From an uncultured Bacteroides sp. (GTDB taxonomy: Bacteria; Bacteroidota; Bacteroidia; Bacteroidales; Bacteroidaceae), in contig NZ_CAJULN010000016.1 of assembly GCF_910586915.1 (NCBI RefSeq), positions 1 to 63,520 on the forward strand: 63,520 nucleotides of DNA, given 5' to 3'. The translations under genes and the position numbers were made by a program. Positions 46,028-53,846 of this stretch are shown here, in pieces. Position 1 is the first letter of the stretch; the number at the start of each line of letters is the position of its first letter. The notes beneath the pieces were generated by a model. It was not told where the DNA came from. It was given only the letters and a program-made list of their open reading frames with translations, and made no database searches.

Positions 46028-46637
46028 CGAGGTTGTTCGAATAGCCGTTGCAGAGAGTTCGGTGATTATTCGCGGCGGGCTGACTGCCGCTTTGAAACGT
46101 CTTTCCAATGTGAAGATGCAACCCATTGAATTGCTTTCTGTGGAGGATTTGCGTGATTGCATCCGTACGCAATGTCTTGATATACTGATTGTCAATCCTG
46201 TTTTTGGCAATTACTTTGATGTGGGGAAATTTCGGGAGGAGACATCCGGTATGGGAATACGTGTGATAGCTTTGGTCACATCTTTTGTAGACTCCTCCTT
46301 GTTGGATAAATACGATGAGGCTGTTTCTATCTTTGACGATTTAGAAATAATCTCCGGGAAGATTGCAGGGGTGCTGAATATGGTTTCTGAGGAAGAAGAA
46401 ACGGACAGCCAGGAGACGCTCAGCCAGCGGGAGAAAGAAATTGTAATCTGTGTGGTGAAAGGAATGACGAATAAGGAAATAGCAGAAACCCTGTTTTTAT
46501 CTATTCATACAGTCATTACTCATCGGAGAAATATTAGCAAAAAATTGCAAATACACAGTGCCGCCGGATTGACTATTTATGCTATTGTAAATAAGTTCGT
46601 TACGCTGGATGATATAAAGGACTTACAGGTGAAATAA
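46017..46637 (+). CDS. LuxR-type regulator with degenerate receiver domain
   Basis: 206 aa from ATG 46017 (MKNNEVVRIAVAESSVIIRGGL), with GGAGAG just upstream. Residues ~5-125 resemble a response-regulator receiver, but the position of the phosphorylated Asp reads DILIVNPVF (Asn60). The C-terminal helix-turn-helix is a clear LuxR/NarL type (LSQREKEIVICVVKGMTNKEIAETLFLSIHTVITHRRNISKKLQ). No sensor kinase is nearby. Coupled to the RIC-like protein, it may respond to nitrosative or oxidative stress by a phosphorylation-independent route (inference). Confidence 0.9.
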   Translation: MKNNEVVRIAVAESSVIIRGGLTAALKRLSNVKMQPIELLSVEDLRDCIRTQCLDILIVNPVFGNYFDVGKFREETSGMGIRVIALVTSFVDSSLLDKYDEAVSIFDDLEIISGKIAGVLNMVSEEEETDSQETLSQREKEIVICVVKGMTNKEIAETLFLSIHTVITHRRNISKKLQIHSAAGLTIYAIVNKFVTLDDIKDLQVK

Positions 46638-46681
46638 ATGTTATTAAATATAAACCCGTTTGCGCGCACGGAAATTATTTG

Positions 46682-46689
46682 TACCTTTG
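46682..46689 (+). promoter_or_regulatory. -7 box of the candidate ncRNA
   Basis: TACCTTTG with no protein-coding gene behind it for over 450 bases on this strand. Confidence 0.65.
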
Positions 46690-46693
46690 CAAC

Positions 46694-46943
46694 GCGATTG
46701 GGAAATTGCTATCAGTTTATAAGGTAAAAGAAAAATAAAGGTATTAGATTAGACATCAAGGTTAAAGTTTCAGTTCAATAGGAACGTTTTTAATAGAAGG
46801 TAAAAAGGATAACAATAGGTACACGTTTTTGAGGTTAAAAGAAGATTAGTTTTCAGGAAAAAAGAGGATTGAAAAAGAAAAGCCTTTAAGGCTTTTCTGA
46901 TGCGAGGCGAGTGGTTCCGTAAAGGAATTGGCTCGTTTTTTTA
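46694..46943 (+). ncRNA. Candidate structured non-coding RNA of about 250 nt
   Basis: A full -7 box (46682-46689) is followed at the expected start by a small hairpin GCGATT/AATTGC with GGGA tetraloop (46694-46709). A purine-rich, AT-rich middle has several AAGGTAAAAG/AAGGTTAAAG-like repeats. A perfect 9-bp hairpin AGAAAAGCC/GGCTTTTCT (46876-46898) then precedes an 11-bp terminator hairpin with seven T (46908-46943). No credible open reading frame is present; the best is 26 codons from 46900. It looks like an independent small RNA. A 6S-like or other housekeeping RNA is possible, but I cannot match it to a family from sequence alone. Confidence 0.65.
46908..46943 (+). terminator. Terminator of the candidate ncRNA
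   Basis: Stem starting CGAGTGGTTCC pairing with GGAATTGGCTCG (one bulge, wobbles), then TTTTTTT. Confidence 0.75.
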
Positions 46944-47058
46944 TGCAGGAATTTTTCGTAGTCCCCATAGATTACTATAGTCAAGTAAGGGAATATTGTG
47001 TTAGAAATAATAACGGGTTAAAAGTTTGTCTGCCGATACATTATTGACAATGATTGCT

Positions 47059-47146
47059 TTGTACAGGCTGTACCATTTAGTTGGCACGACTAAGCCAATA
47101 CAGTGGCAAGGTCGTGTCAATACGTTGGCACAAGGTGAATTTCTAT
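47059..47146. repeat. Palindromic 22-bp tandem array C
   Basis: Units start at 47059, 47081, 47103 and 47125. The clearest is TTGGC(N8)GCCAA (47081-47098) with linker TACA; the next is GTGGC(N8)GTCAA with linker TACG; the outer two are weaker. It has the same 5-8-5-4 geometry as arrays A and B but unrelated sequence. It lies between the ncRNA terminator and the 3' end of ansA. The remaining 46944-47058 holds nothing I recognise. Confidence 0.7.
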
Positions 47147-47166
47147 GCTTTCTTGAATCTGTATGC

Positions 47167-48213
47167 TTAGGATTTGGTGATTTCTCCTATTAAACATGAA
47201 TCCATCTTCTGTCGGATATCCTGATTGGATAGCCCATGCCCGAGTAAGAACATCAACTTGGTTATGGCACATTCGGGAGTGCTGTCGTATCCACTGATAA
47301 CTCCTGCTTCCAACAGATGCATCCCCGTCTCATAACGTCCCATCTCTACAGCTCCCGAAGCGCATTGGGTGATGTTGACTATAATAATGCCCCGTTTGGT
47401 AGCTTCTTTCAGTTGGCGGATGAACCACTCTTTTTGCGGTGCATTTCCCGAACCGAAGGTTTTCAGAACCACCGCTTTCAGTCCGGGAACATGGAGAAGA
47501 GAAGTTACAATACTCTCTTCGATACCGGGAAAGAGCGTGAGTATGACTACATTCGTATCAAACAGATAGTGTGGTTTCAGCGGTTTGGCAGGGGCGGGTC
47601 TGCGGATGAGGTTCGGTTCATATTTGATATGGATACCTACGCGTGCCAATGGCGGGTAGTTGAAAGAGCGGAATGCGTTGAAGTTTTCCGCGTTGATTTT
47701 TGTAGTACGGTTGCCGCGCATCAAGTGATTTTCGAAGAAGATACACACTTCGGGAACAATGGCTGTACCGTCCGGGTTCTTGGCGGCAGCAATTTCAATG
47801 GCGGTAATCAGATTCTCTTTTCCGTCTGTCCGCAACGTTCCGATGGGAAGTTGAGAGCCGGTGAGAATAACGGGCTTGCTTAAGTTTTCGAGCATAAAAC
47901 TCAGGGCCGAAGCGGTATAAGCCATAGTGTCCGTTCCGTGCAGGATGACGAAACCATCGAAACTGTCGTAATTCTGATGGATGATTTTTACCAGTTCAGC
48001 CCAATAAGCTGGCTCCATATCCGAAGAGTCGATAGGTGGTTCGAATGGATAGGAAGAGATGCGATAGTTGAATCTTTTCAATTCGGGCACATACTTGAGC
48101 AGATGGTCGAAATTGAAATTCTCCAAAGCACCGGTTTCCGGATTTTCTATCATTCCGATAGTTCCACCCGTATAGATTAACAAAACAGAAGGAGTCTCTA
48201 CGTTCATAGTCAT
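47167..48213 (-). CDS. ansA: Type I L-asparaginase
   Basis: Hydrolyses asparagine to aspartate and ammonia; 348 aa without a signal peptide, so cytoplasmic (type I). The catalytic Thr lies in LLIYTGGTIGM (Thr15/Thr18 region), and the second triad segment is LHGTDTMAYTASALSF (Thr94-Asp95). NITQCASGAVEMGRYETG is also conserved. Transcribed alone from a TATCTTTG promoter toward array C. The start may be Met1 or the Met two codons on. Confidence 0.94.
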   Translation of the reverse strand: MTMNVETPSVLLIYTGGTIGMIENPETGALENFNFDHLLKYVPELKRFNYRISSYPFEPPIDSSDMEPAYWAELVKIIHQNYDSFDGFVILHGTDTMAYTASALSFMLENLSKPVILTGSQLPIGTLRTDGKENLITAIEIAAAKNPDGTAIVPEVCIFFENHLMRGNRTTKINAENFNAFRSFNYPPLARVGIHIKYEPNLIRRPAPAKPLKPHYLFDTNVVILTLFPGIEESIVTSLLHVPGLKAVVLKTFGSGNAPQKEWFIRQLKEATKRGIIIVNITQCASGAVEMGRYETGMHLLEAGVISGYDSTPECAITKLMFLLGHGLSNQDIRQKMDSCLIGEITKS

Positions 48214-48235
48214 TGAATTTTTGTTAAAACGCTGA

Positions 48236-48243
48236 CAAAGATA
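48236..48243 (-). promoter_or_regulatory. -7 box for ansA
   Basis: TATCTTTG on the minus strand, 23 bases before the start codon. Confidence 0.65.
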
Positions 48244-48405
48244 CCAATTTATTGCAAATTACGAATAATAAATGATGAATTTGTTTGTAGTTTATGCTGA
48301 AATGTTGTAATTATGAATATTTATGCGGGGATAACCGATGATTTAAAAGCAAAAATGCTTCTCGATGAGAATCAGTTCTGACAACCTCCTTTTACTTACG
48401 TCACT

Positions 48406-48972
48406 TTAATGGTTTAAGAAGTTTCTGATAATCTCTTTTCCCTGCGGGGTCAGTATGGATTCGGGATGAAACTGAATGCCGTGTACATCGTAAGTTTTGT
48501 GGCGTAGTGCCATGATTTGTCCCTCCTTGCTTTCGGCTGTTATTTCCAGGCAGTCGGGAAAACCATCTCGGCTCACTACCCATGAGTGGTATCGCCCGAC
48601 GGGAATCTCCTTGTCCAGTCCTTCAAAAAGTACATCTCCTTTGAGAATACTGACCTCGCTCTGTATTCCGTGATAAACCTCTTTCAAATTTTCCAAGCGT
48701 GCTCCGAAGGCCTCGCCGATGGCTTGATGCCCCAGACAGACACCTAAGATGCTTTTGGTAGGAGCATATCTTTTAATAATAGGCAATAGCAATCCTGCCT
48801 CTTTGGGAAGACCCGGTCCTGGCGACAGGATGATTTTGTCAAAACGTTCTATTGCGTCAAGTTCTATCAGGTCGTTGTAGGCCACTTCTATATCCGTGGT
48901 TCCCAGTTCTTTCACTGCGTGCAGTAAGTTATAGGCGAAAGAGTCGTAGTTGTCTAAAAGTAATATTTTCAT
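48406..48972 (-). CDS. trpG: Anthranilate/aminodeoxychorismate synthase glutaminase
   Basis: Class I glutamine amidotransferase, 188 aa, delivering ammonia to a chorismate-using partner (TrpE or PabB). The triad is intact: Cys79 in ILGVCLGHQAIGEAFG, and His169/Glu171 in HGIQFHPESIL. ILSPGPGLP is the oxyanion-region motif. It lies 57 bases after trpB with no trpE between them and no trpD after it, so in this strain it may serve mainly as PabA for folate synthesis (inference). Confidence 0.92.
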   Translation of the reverse strand: MKILLLDNYDSFAYNLLHAVKELGTTDIEVAYNDLIELDAIERFDKIILSPGPGLPKEAGLLLPIIKRYAPTKSILGVCLGHQAIGEAFGARLENLKEVYHGIQSEVSILKGDVLFEGLDKEIPVGRYHSWVVSRDGFPDCLEITAESKEGQIMALRHKTYDVHGIQFHPESILTPQGKEIIRNFLNH

Positions 48973-49029
48973 TTCTTTCTTGTTTTGGTCGAATGATTGT
49001 TGCGATACTGACAGACGTACGTTTGGTCG

Positions 49030-50214
49030 TTAATCGCAGAATGTTAAATATGTTGCGATGTCTTTGTCTCCCCGTCCCGAAACCGTAAGCACCACCACAT
49101 CCTCCGGCTTGAACTTCACTTTTTTCAAAGCACCTAATGCGTGTGCCGATTCCAGTGCGGGAATGATTCCTTCCAATTTCGTCAGTTCGTAGGCTGCTTC
49201 TATGGCTTCATCGTCATTGAAGGATAACACTTTGGCGCGTTTTTGTGCGGCAAGGTTAGCGTGTATCGGCCCGATGCCCGGATAATCCAGTCCGGCAGAA
49301 ATGGAGTACGGTTCTTCAATCTGTCCCTGTTCGTTTTGAATAACATAGGTGCGTGCTCCATGAATGATTCCCGTTTTTCCAAGTTGGATGGTAGCGGCGG
49401 TCATTCCCGTCTCTATTCCCTTGCCGCCGGCTTCCGCGAGGATGAGGCCTACACGTTCGTCGTTTATATGATGATAAATTGTTCCCGCAGCATTACTTCC
49501 GCCGCCTATGCAGGCTATCAGATAATCGGGATAATCGCGTCCTTCTTTTTCCAAGAGTTGCTTTTTGATTTCTTCGCTGATGACAGATTGCAGGCGTGCC
49601 ACCATATCGGGGTAGGGATGAGGCCCTACGGTAGAACCTACAATATAATATGTGTCGGCAGGATGGCAACACCAGTCGCGAATCGCTTCGTCGGTGGCAT
49701 CTTTCAGAGTCATGTTTCCCGAAGTGACAGGGATTACGGTGGCTCCCAACATTTTCATTTTCTCTACGTTGATATGCTGGCGTTCCACATCCGTCTTTCC
49801 CATATAGACGATGCATTCCATATCCATCAGCGCACATACGGTGGCGGTTGCCACTCCATGTTGCCCAGCGCCCGTTTCGGCAATGATGCGCTTCTTGCCC
49901 ATGCGTCTTGCCAATAGGATTTGCCCGATAGTGTTATTGATTTTGTGGGCTCCCGTGTGGTTCAGGTCCTCCCGTTTCAGGTACAGTTTGCAGCCGTACT
50001 TTTCCGAAAGGCGTTTTGCCGGATAGAGTGGGGAAGGGCGTCCTACGTAGTCGCGCAGTAATTGGTCGAACTCTTTCCTGAACTCTTCACTTTCAATTAC
50101 TTTGAGGTACTTGTTTTTCAACTCCTCGATGCATTCGCGGAGTGCCTCCGGTACGTAAGCTCCGCCGAATTCTCCGTAATAACCGTTTTGGTCAACTAAA
50201 AAACTTTTCATCAT
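49030..50214 (-). CDS. trpB: Tryptophan synthase beta chain
   Basis: Joins indole and serine to give tryptophan, using PLP; 394 aa. The cofactor Lys is in HTGAHKINN (Lys91), and the PLP-phosphate loop is GGGSNAAGTIYHHI. YYGEFGGAYVPEALRE at the start and AHALGAL near the end are typical of TrpB1. It is the first structural gene behind the trp attenuator. The alpha chain (trpA), which supplies indole, is not in the window, so TrpB may be used for scavenging external indole (inference). Confidence 0.95.
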   Translation of the reverse strand: MMKSFLVDQNGYYGEFGGAYVPEALRECIEELKNKYLKVIESEEFRKEFDQLLRDYVGRPSPLYPAKRLSEKYGCKLYLKREDLNHTGAHKINNTIGQILLARRMGKKRIIAETGAGQHGVATATVCALMDMECIVYMGKTDVERQHINVEKMKMLGATVIPVTSGNMTLKDATDEAIRDWCCHPADTYYIVGSTVGPHPYPDMVARLQSVISEEIKKQLLEKEGRDYPDYLIACIGGGSNAAGTIYHHINDERVGLILAEAGGKGIETGMTAATIQLGKTGIIHGARTYVIQNEQGQIEEPYSISAGLDYPGIGPIHANLAAQKRAKVLSFNDDEAIEAAYELTKLEGIIPALESAHALGALKKVKFKPEDVVVLTVSGRGDKDIATYLTFCD

Positions 50215-50253
50215 CTTATCTTTTTATGTTATTTTCCAAAAAAGAGGGAAAAT

Positions 50254-50290
50254 AAAAGAGCCCTGCCGCAAGTTGCGACAGGGCTCTTTT
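50254..50290 (-). terminator. trp attenuator terminator
   Basis: Minus-strand stem AAAAGAGCCCTGTCGCA pairing with TGCGGCAGGGCTCTTTT, between the leader peptide and trpB. Confidence 0.85.
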
Positions 50291-50339
50291 CAAATCTGTT
50301 ATATCTTAAATGAGGTATATACATACGAGCACTGCTCCC

Positions 50340-50405
50340 TTACGACTGTCGGAGTTGTAACGGGCGCCACCACCAATATGTATTTACTAACATTGTTCTC
50401 ATCAT
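50340..50405 (-). CDS. trpL: trp leader peptide with three consecutive Trp codons
   Basis: A 21-codon frame (starts MMRTMLVN, then TYWWWRP, ends LRQS-stop) lies between the trp promoter and the attenuator hairpin. Three TGG codons in a row are the hallmark of ribosome-mediated trp attenuation: when Trp-tRNA is scarce the ribosome stalls there and the terminator is not formed. The start is about 20 bases after the expected transcription start, and the stop lies 49 bases before the terminator stem, the usual layout. Confidence 0.88.
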   Translation of the reverse strand: MMRTMLVNTYWWWRPLQLRQS

Positions 50406-50426
50406 CTTTTGCTGTTTTATGAGGGA

Positions 50427-50457
50427 CAAATATAGACACTTTGTTTGAAACGGCAAA
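50427..50457 (-). promoter_or_regulatory. Promoter of the trp leader operon
   Basis: Minus-strand TTTG (50454-50457) and TATATTTG (50427-50434) with 19 bases between them, a full match to the Bacteroides promoter pattern. Confidence 0.82.
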
Positions 50458-50596
50458 CAAAATATTACTTTTTTTCAATTCGGAAACAATTTCGTGCCCG
50501 GACTGTTCTTATACATAATTATATTTTAATATATCGGTAGAAACAGTTATATTCGCAAAAGTATTGAAACTGAGTTTGATAAAAAATGTGGAATTT

Positions 50597-51175
50597 ATGA
50601 AAACAATGAATTATTCTCTTATTCGGATTCTCTTTGCACTTGTGATAGGTTTGGTGCTGGTGATTTGGCCGGATGCGGCTGCCGGATATATTGTCGTTAC
50701 GGTAGGAATTGCTTTTTTTATTACCGGTGTTATCAGCCTTTTCGGCTATTTCGGGCGTAAAAGGATGGAGAATGAAATCATACCCCGTTTCCCGATTGAA
50801 GGGGTGGGTAGCCTGCTGTTTGGACTCTGGCTGATTGTGATGCCTGAGTTTTTTGCAGATGTTCTTATGTTCCTGTTAGGATTTATTCTGATAATGGGCG
50901 GAGTTCAACAGATTGCTTCACTGTCGATGGCTCGCCGTTGGATACCTGTGCCGGGAGTGTTCTATTTGGTTCCTTCCTTGATTCTGATTGCAGGTATCGT
51001 CGCTTTGTTCAATCCGACCGGAGTGCGCAATACTACATTTATGATTATTGGTGTCACAAGTTTGGTTTATTCACTTTCTGAATTGATAAACTGGTTTAAG
51101 TTTATGCATCATCGTCCGGAGGTTCCGGTAGTGCGTAAGGAGGATGATATTGAGGATGCAAAGATTGTGGATTAA
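50597..51175 (+). CDS. HdeD/DUF308-like membrane protein
   Basis: 192 aa from ATG 50597 (MKTMNYSLIRILFALVIGLVLVIWPDAAAGYIV), with about six membrane helices arranged as repeats of the short DUF308 unit. HdeD in E. coli is linked with acid stress, but no specific function can be stated here. The C-terminal tail is short and charged (VPVVRKEDDIEDAKIVD). The open frame begins at an earlier TTG, which is less likely. It is divergent from the trp operon and ends at a strong shared terminator. Confidence 0.82.
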   Translation: MKTMNYSLIRILFALVIGLVLVIWPDAAAGYIVVTVGIAFFITGVISLFGYFGRKRMENEIIPRFPIEGVGSLLFGLWLIVMPEFFADVLMFLLGFILIMGGVQQIASLSMARRWIPVPGVFYLVPSLILIAGIVALFNPTGVRNTTFMIIGVTSLVYSLSELINWFKFMHHRPEVPVVRKEDDIEDAKIVD

Positions 51176-51217
51176 AAAAACTGCCCGATGAGAAACCATC
51201 ATCGGGCAGTTTTTTTA
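51174..51217. terminator. Bidirectional terminator
   Basis: Stem ACTGCCCGATGA/TCATCGGGCAGT flanked by A-run and T-run on both sides, between the DUF308 gene and dapL. The last dapL codons lie inside the stem. Confidence 0.9.
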
Positions 51218-52434
51218 ATCCTTCTCATAGCTTCGATACAGTCGTTGCGCTCGCCGAAAGCAGTCAGACGGATATATCCCTCGCCACTTGGTCCGAAACC
51301 CACGCCGGGAGTAACCACAACATTGGCTTCATACAACATCTGTTCAAAGAATCGCCACGAGGAAAGACCGTTTGGAGTTTTCACCCATAAATAAGGAGCG
51401 TTCACTCCGCCGTAGACCTTCAATCCGGTAGCTTCCAATCCTTCCTTCATGATTTTTGCGTTGGTCATATAATAATGGATGGTTTCTTTTATCTGTGTTT
51501 TTCCTTCCGTACTATAAACAGCTTCCGCGGCCCGTTGGGTGATGTAGGAAGTGCCGTTGAACTTGGTACATTGGCGGCGGTTCCATAATCTGTTGAGCGG
51601 GATACGCTCGCCTTCCAAAGTTGCGGCTGTAAGTTCTTTGGGCACTACCGTATATCCGCAGCGCACTCCAGTAAATCCTGCTGTCTTTGAGAAGCTGCGG
51701 AATTCGATGGCACATTTCTTGGCCCCTTTGATTTCGAAAATAGAGTGTGGGACGTCTTCATCCTGGATATACGCTTCGTATGCGGCATCAAACAGGATAA
51801 GTGTGTCGTTTGCCAAAGCATAGTCTACCCATTTCTTTAGTTCCGCTTTGGTGAGTGTTGTACCGGTCGGATTGTTCGGATAGCAGAGATAGACGATATC
51901 TATCCGTTTGTTCGGGATTTCGGGAATGAAGTTGTTTTCACTTGTGCAAGGCATATAGGTGACATTACTCCATTTACCTGTTCTCTCTTCCAATACTCCG
52001 GCACGCCCGCACATGACGTTGCTGTCAATATATACCGGATAGATAGGATCTGTAACGCCTATGCTATTGTCGTGGCGAAGAATATCACCTATATTTCCGG
52101 TATCGCTTTTAGCTCCGTCGCTGATAAATATTTCAGAAGCGGAGAAGTGAATTCCGCGCGGAGCGAAATCATTCTTTATAATTGCTTCAATCAGAAAATC
52201 GTATCCCTGTTCCGGACCATAACCGTGGAAGGTATCCTTATCGGCAAGTTCTTCTACCGCTTTGTGCATTGCTTCAATGCAGGCTTTGGGAAGCGGGCGG
52301 GTAACATCGCCGATACCTAATCGGATGATGTCTTGTTTGGGATGTGTTATCTTGAAAGTATTTACTTTTTTCGCTATATCCGAGAAAAGGTAACTTCCCG
52401 GTAATTTCAAAAAATGCTCGTTTACTAAAGCCAT
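51199..52434 (-). CDS. dapL: LL-diaminopimelate aminotransferase
   Basis: Converts tetrahydrodipicolinate directly to LL-diaminopimelate, bypassing the succinyl pathway; 411 aa, fold-type I PLP enzyme. The PLP Lys is in FRSFSKTAGFTGVRCGYTV. Other conserved segments are RLGIGDVTRPLP, DGAKSDTGNIGDIL and CYPNNPTGTTL. It lies downstream of dapF on the same strand with a 243-base gap containing array D. DapF acts on its product, so the pair forms a lysine/peptidoglycan precursor module. Confidence 0.95.
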   Translation of the reverse strand: MALVNEHFLKLPGSYLFSDIAKKVNTFKITHPKQDIIRLGIGDVTRPLPKACIEAMHKAVEELADKDTFHGYGPEQGYDFLIEAIIKNDFAPRGIHFSASEIFISDGAKSDTGNIGDILRHDNSIGVTDPIYPVYIDSNVMCGRAGVLEERTGKWSNVTYMPCTSENNFIPEIPNKRIDIVYLCYPNNPTGTTLTKAELKKWVDYALANDTLILFDAAYEAYIQDEDVPHSIFEIKGAKKCAIEFRSFSKTAGFTGVRCGYTVVPKELTAATLEGERIPLNRLWNRRQCTKFNGTSYITQRAAEAVYSTEGKTQIKETIHYYMTNAKIMKEGLEATGLKVYGGVNAPYLWVKTPNGLSSWRFFEQMLYEANVVVTPGVGFGPSGEGYIRLTAFGERNDCIEAMRRIKKTAR

Positions 52435-52480
52435 ATTGTCATTGTTTTAAGTTTCTATATAATGATTATCCTCTATTTAC

Positions 52481-52612
52481 CTTCTATATATGAGGGGTTT
52501 GCTGCGCATAGAGATCTGGTTTTCACCACATATATATCCAACTTCCACCATATATATGTCCTGCGTCTACCATCTATATGTCCTACAGCCAGCATATATA
52601 GATGCTATAACA
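52481..52612. repeat. Degenerate 22-bp tandem array D
   Basis: Units of 22 bases at 52525, 52547, 52569 and 52591 share ACCAnnTATAT and TCC/GTCCT elements (ACCATATATATGTCC, ACCATCTATATGTCC, AGCATATATAGATGC); two earlier stretches (52481, 52503) may be decayed copies. The period matches arrays A-C, but the arms are poorly complementary and the core is AT-alternating. It occupies most of the dapF-dapL spacer. Confidence 0.6.
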
Positions 52613-52677
52613 AACTGATTATAAGGCTGAAACTTCTCTATTTGGCAGATAAGGGAAGATAGTGGATAATTATATTC

Positions 52678-53490
52678 TCAATTTCCGGTTTCTTCGATTT
52701 CTCCGTCGAATACTTTGGTTGCCGGTCCTGTCATTAATATATGTCCAGAGACTTCATCCCATTCAATGAGGACTTCGCCGCCATCCATTATTATTTTACT
52801 TTTTCTCCCTGCCAGTCCGTTGAGGAAGGCGGCTACTGCTGTGGCGCAAGCTCCTGTTCCGCACGCTTGGGTAATTCCCGAACCTCTTTCCCATACTCTC
52901 ATCCGTATGATATCTTTGCCTATAATCTGTGCAAATTCCACATTTGTTCTGTCGGGGAAAAGATGATAATGCTCCAGTTTGGGACCTGTTTCCGGTAAGT
53001 TGATTAGGTTTATATTATCCACAAAGGTGACTAAATGAGGATTTCCCATCGATACTTTGGTTGACCGGAAAGCATACTTTCCTTTTATATGAACCTCTTT
53101 CGTTTCCAACGGGCTGCCCATATCCACTGTAACTGCGGTAACTGTTTTTCCGTCTACGTGAAGTTTCAGCATTTTAATTCCCGACAGTGTGTCCAGTGTG
53201 ATTTCTGTTTTGTTCGTCAAGCCGTATTCATATACATATTTGCCTACGCAACGGCTGCCATTTCCGCACATCATCGCTTCCGAGCCGTCGGCATTGAAAA
53301 TACGCATACTGAAATCAGCCTTTTTAGAACTTCCAATCAAAATAAGTCCATCACTCCCAAGTCCGGTATGGAATTTGCTCCATTCGATTGCTTTCTTTTC
53401 GGGGTTCGCTATTGGATATTTGGTAGTGTCTACATATATGTAGTCATTTCCCGCTCCATGCATTTTGGTAAATTTGATTTTGCTTGTCAT
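52678..53490 (-). CDS. dapF: Diaminopimelate epimerase
   Basis: Interconverts LL- and meso-diaminopimelate by a cofactor-free two-cysteine mechanism; 270 aa. Both cysteines are visible: Cys75 in MMCGNGSRCVGKY and Cys210 in TQACGTGACATAV. The N-terminus FTKMHGAGNDYIYVD is typical. It has its own promoter, and dapL follows on the same strand. Confidence 0.95.
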   Translation of the reverse strand: MTSKIKFTKMHGAGNDYIYVDTTKYPIANPEKKAIEWSKFHTGLGSDGLILIGSSKKADFSMRIFNADGSEAMMCGNGSRCVGKYVYEYGLTNKTEITLDTLSGIKMLKLHVDGKTVTAVTVDMGSPLETKEVHIKGKYAFRSTKVSMGNPHLVTFVDNINLINLPETGPKLEHYHLFPDRTNVEFAQIIGKDIIRMRVWERGSGITQACGTGACATAVAAFLNGLAGRKSKIIMDGGEVLIEWDEVSGHILMTGPATKVFDGEIEETGN

Positions 53491-53538
53491 TTTGACCTGT
53501 ATTTATTGATTGAGGCAACCTTTTGTCTTATCACTATG

Positions 53539-53546
53539 CAAAGGTA
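53539..53546 (-). promoter_or_regulatory. -7 box for dapF
   Basis: TACCTTTG on the minus strand, 49 bases before the start. The 53547-53811 stretch is AT-rich with no recognisable gene. Confidence 0.65.
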
Positions 53547-53811
53547 TGACTTTCTGCTTTATCATTGACAAAAGGGGGGATTTAATATCAGTTTAAATTC
53601 GACGAACTTCTAATCATTTTGTATATGTGGCTTTTTTTGTTTTAATTTGAAATATTATCTATCTGTATATAAGAAAAGTGTAATGCTTGCTATTGTTTCT
53701 TTTTGAGGTAAAAATATGATATTGTTTGGCTTTTTGATGTGTTTATAACTTTTTAATGTATTTCTGTTAAATAAATATGGGAAACGTGAACTTTATGTTA
53801 TTTGAAATACG

Positions 53812-53819
53812 TATATTTG
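53812..53819 (+). promoter_or_regulatory. -7 box upstream of the glmS remnant
   Basis: TATATTTG matches TAnnTTTG. Since the remnant is broken, this promoter may now serve mainly purF and carAB. Confidence 0.6.
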
Positions 53820-53846
53820 CAGCCGAAATAAAAACATCATAAATAT

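Noticed and set aside
46900..46980. 26-codon frame starting MRGEWFRKG at the end of the candidate ncRNA
   Set aside because: It runs through the terminator hairpin and has no ribosome-binding site, so it is probably chance.
47167..48213. Asparaginase as part of the trp operon
   Set aside because: It has its own -7 box and a 192-base gap from trpG; only the strand is shared.
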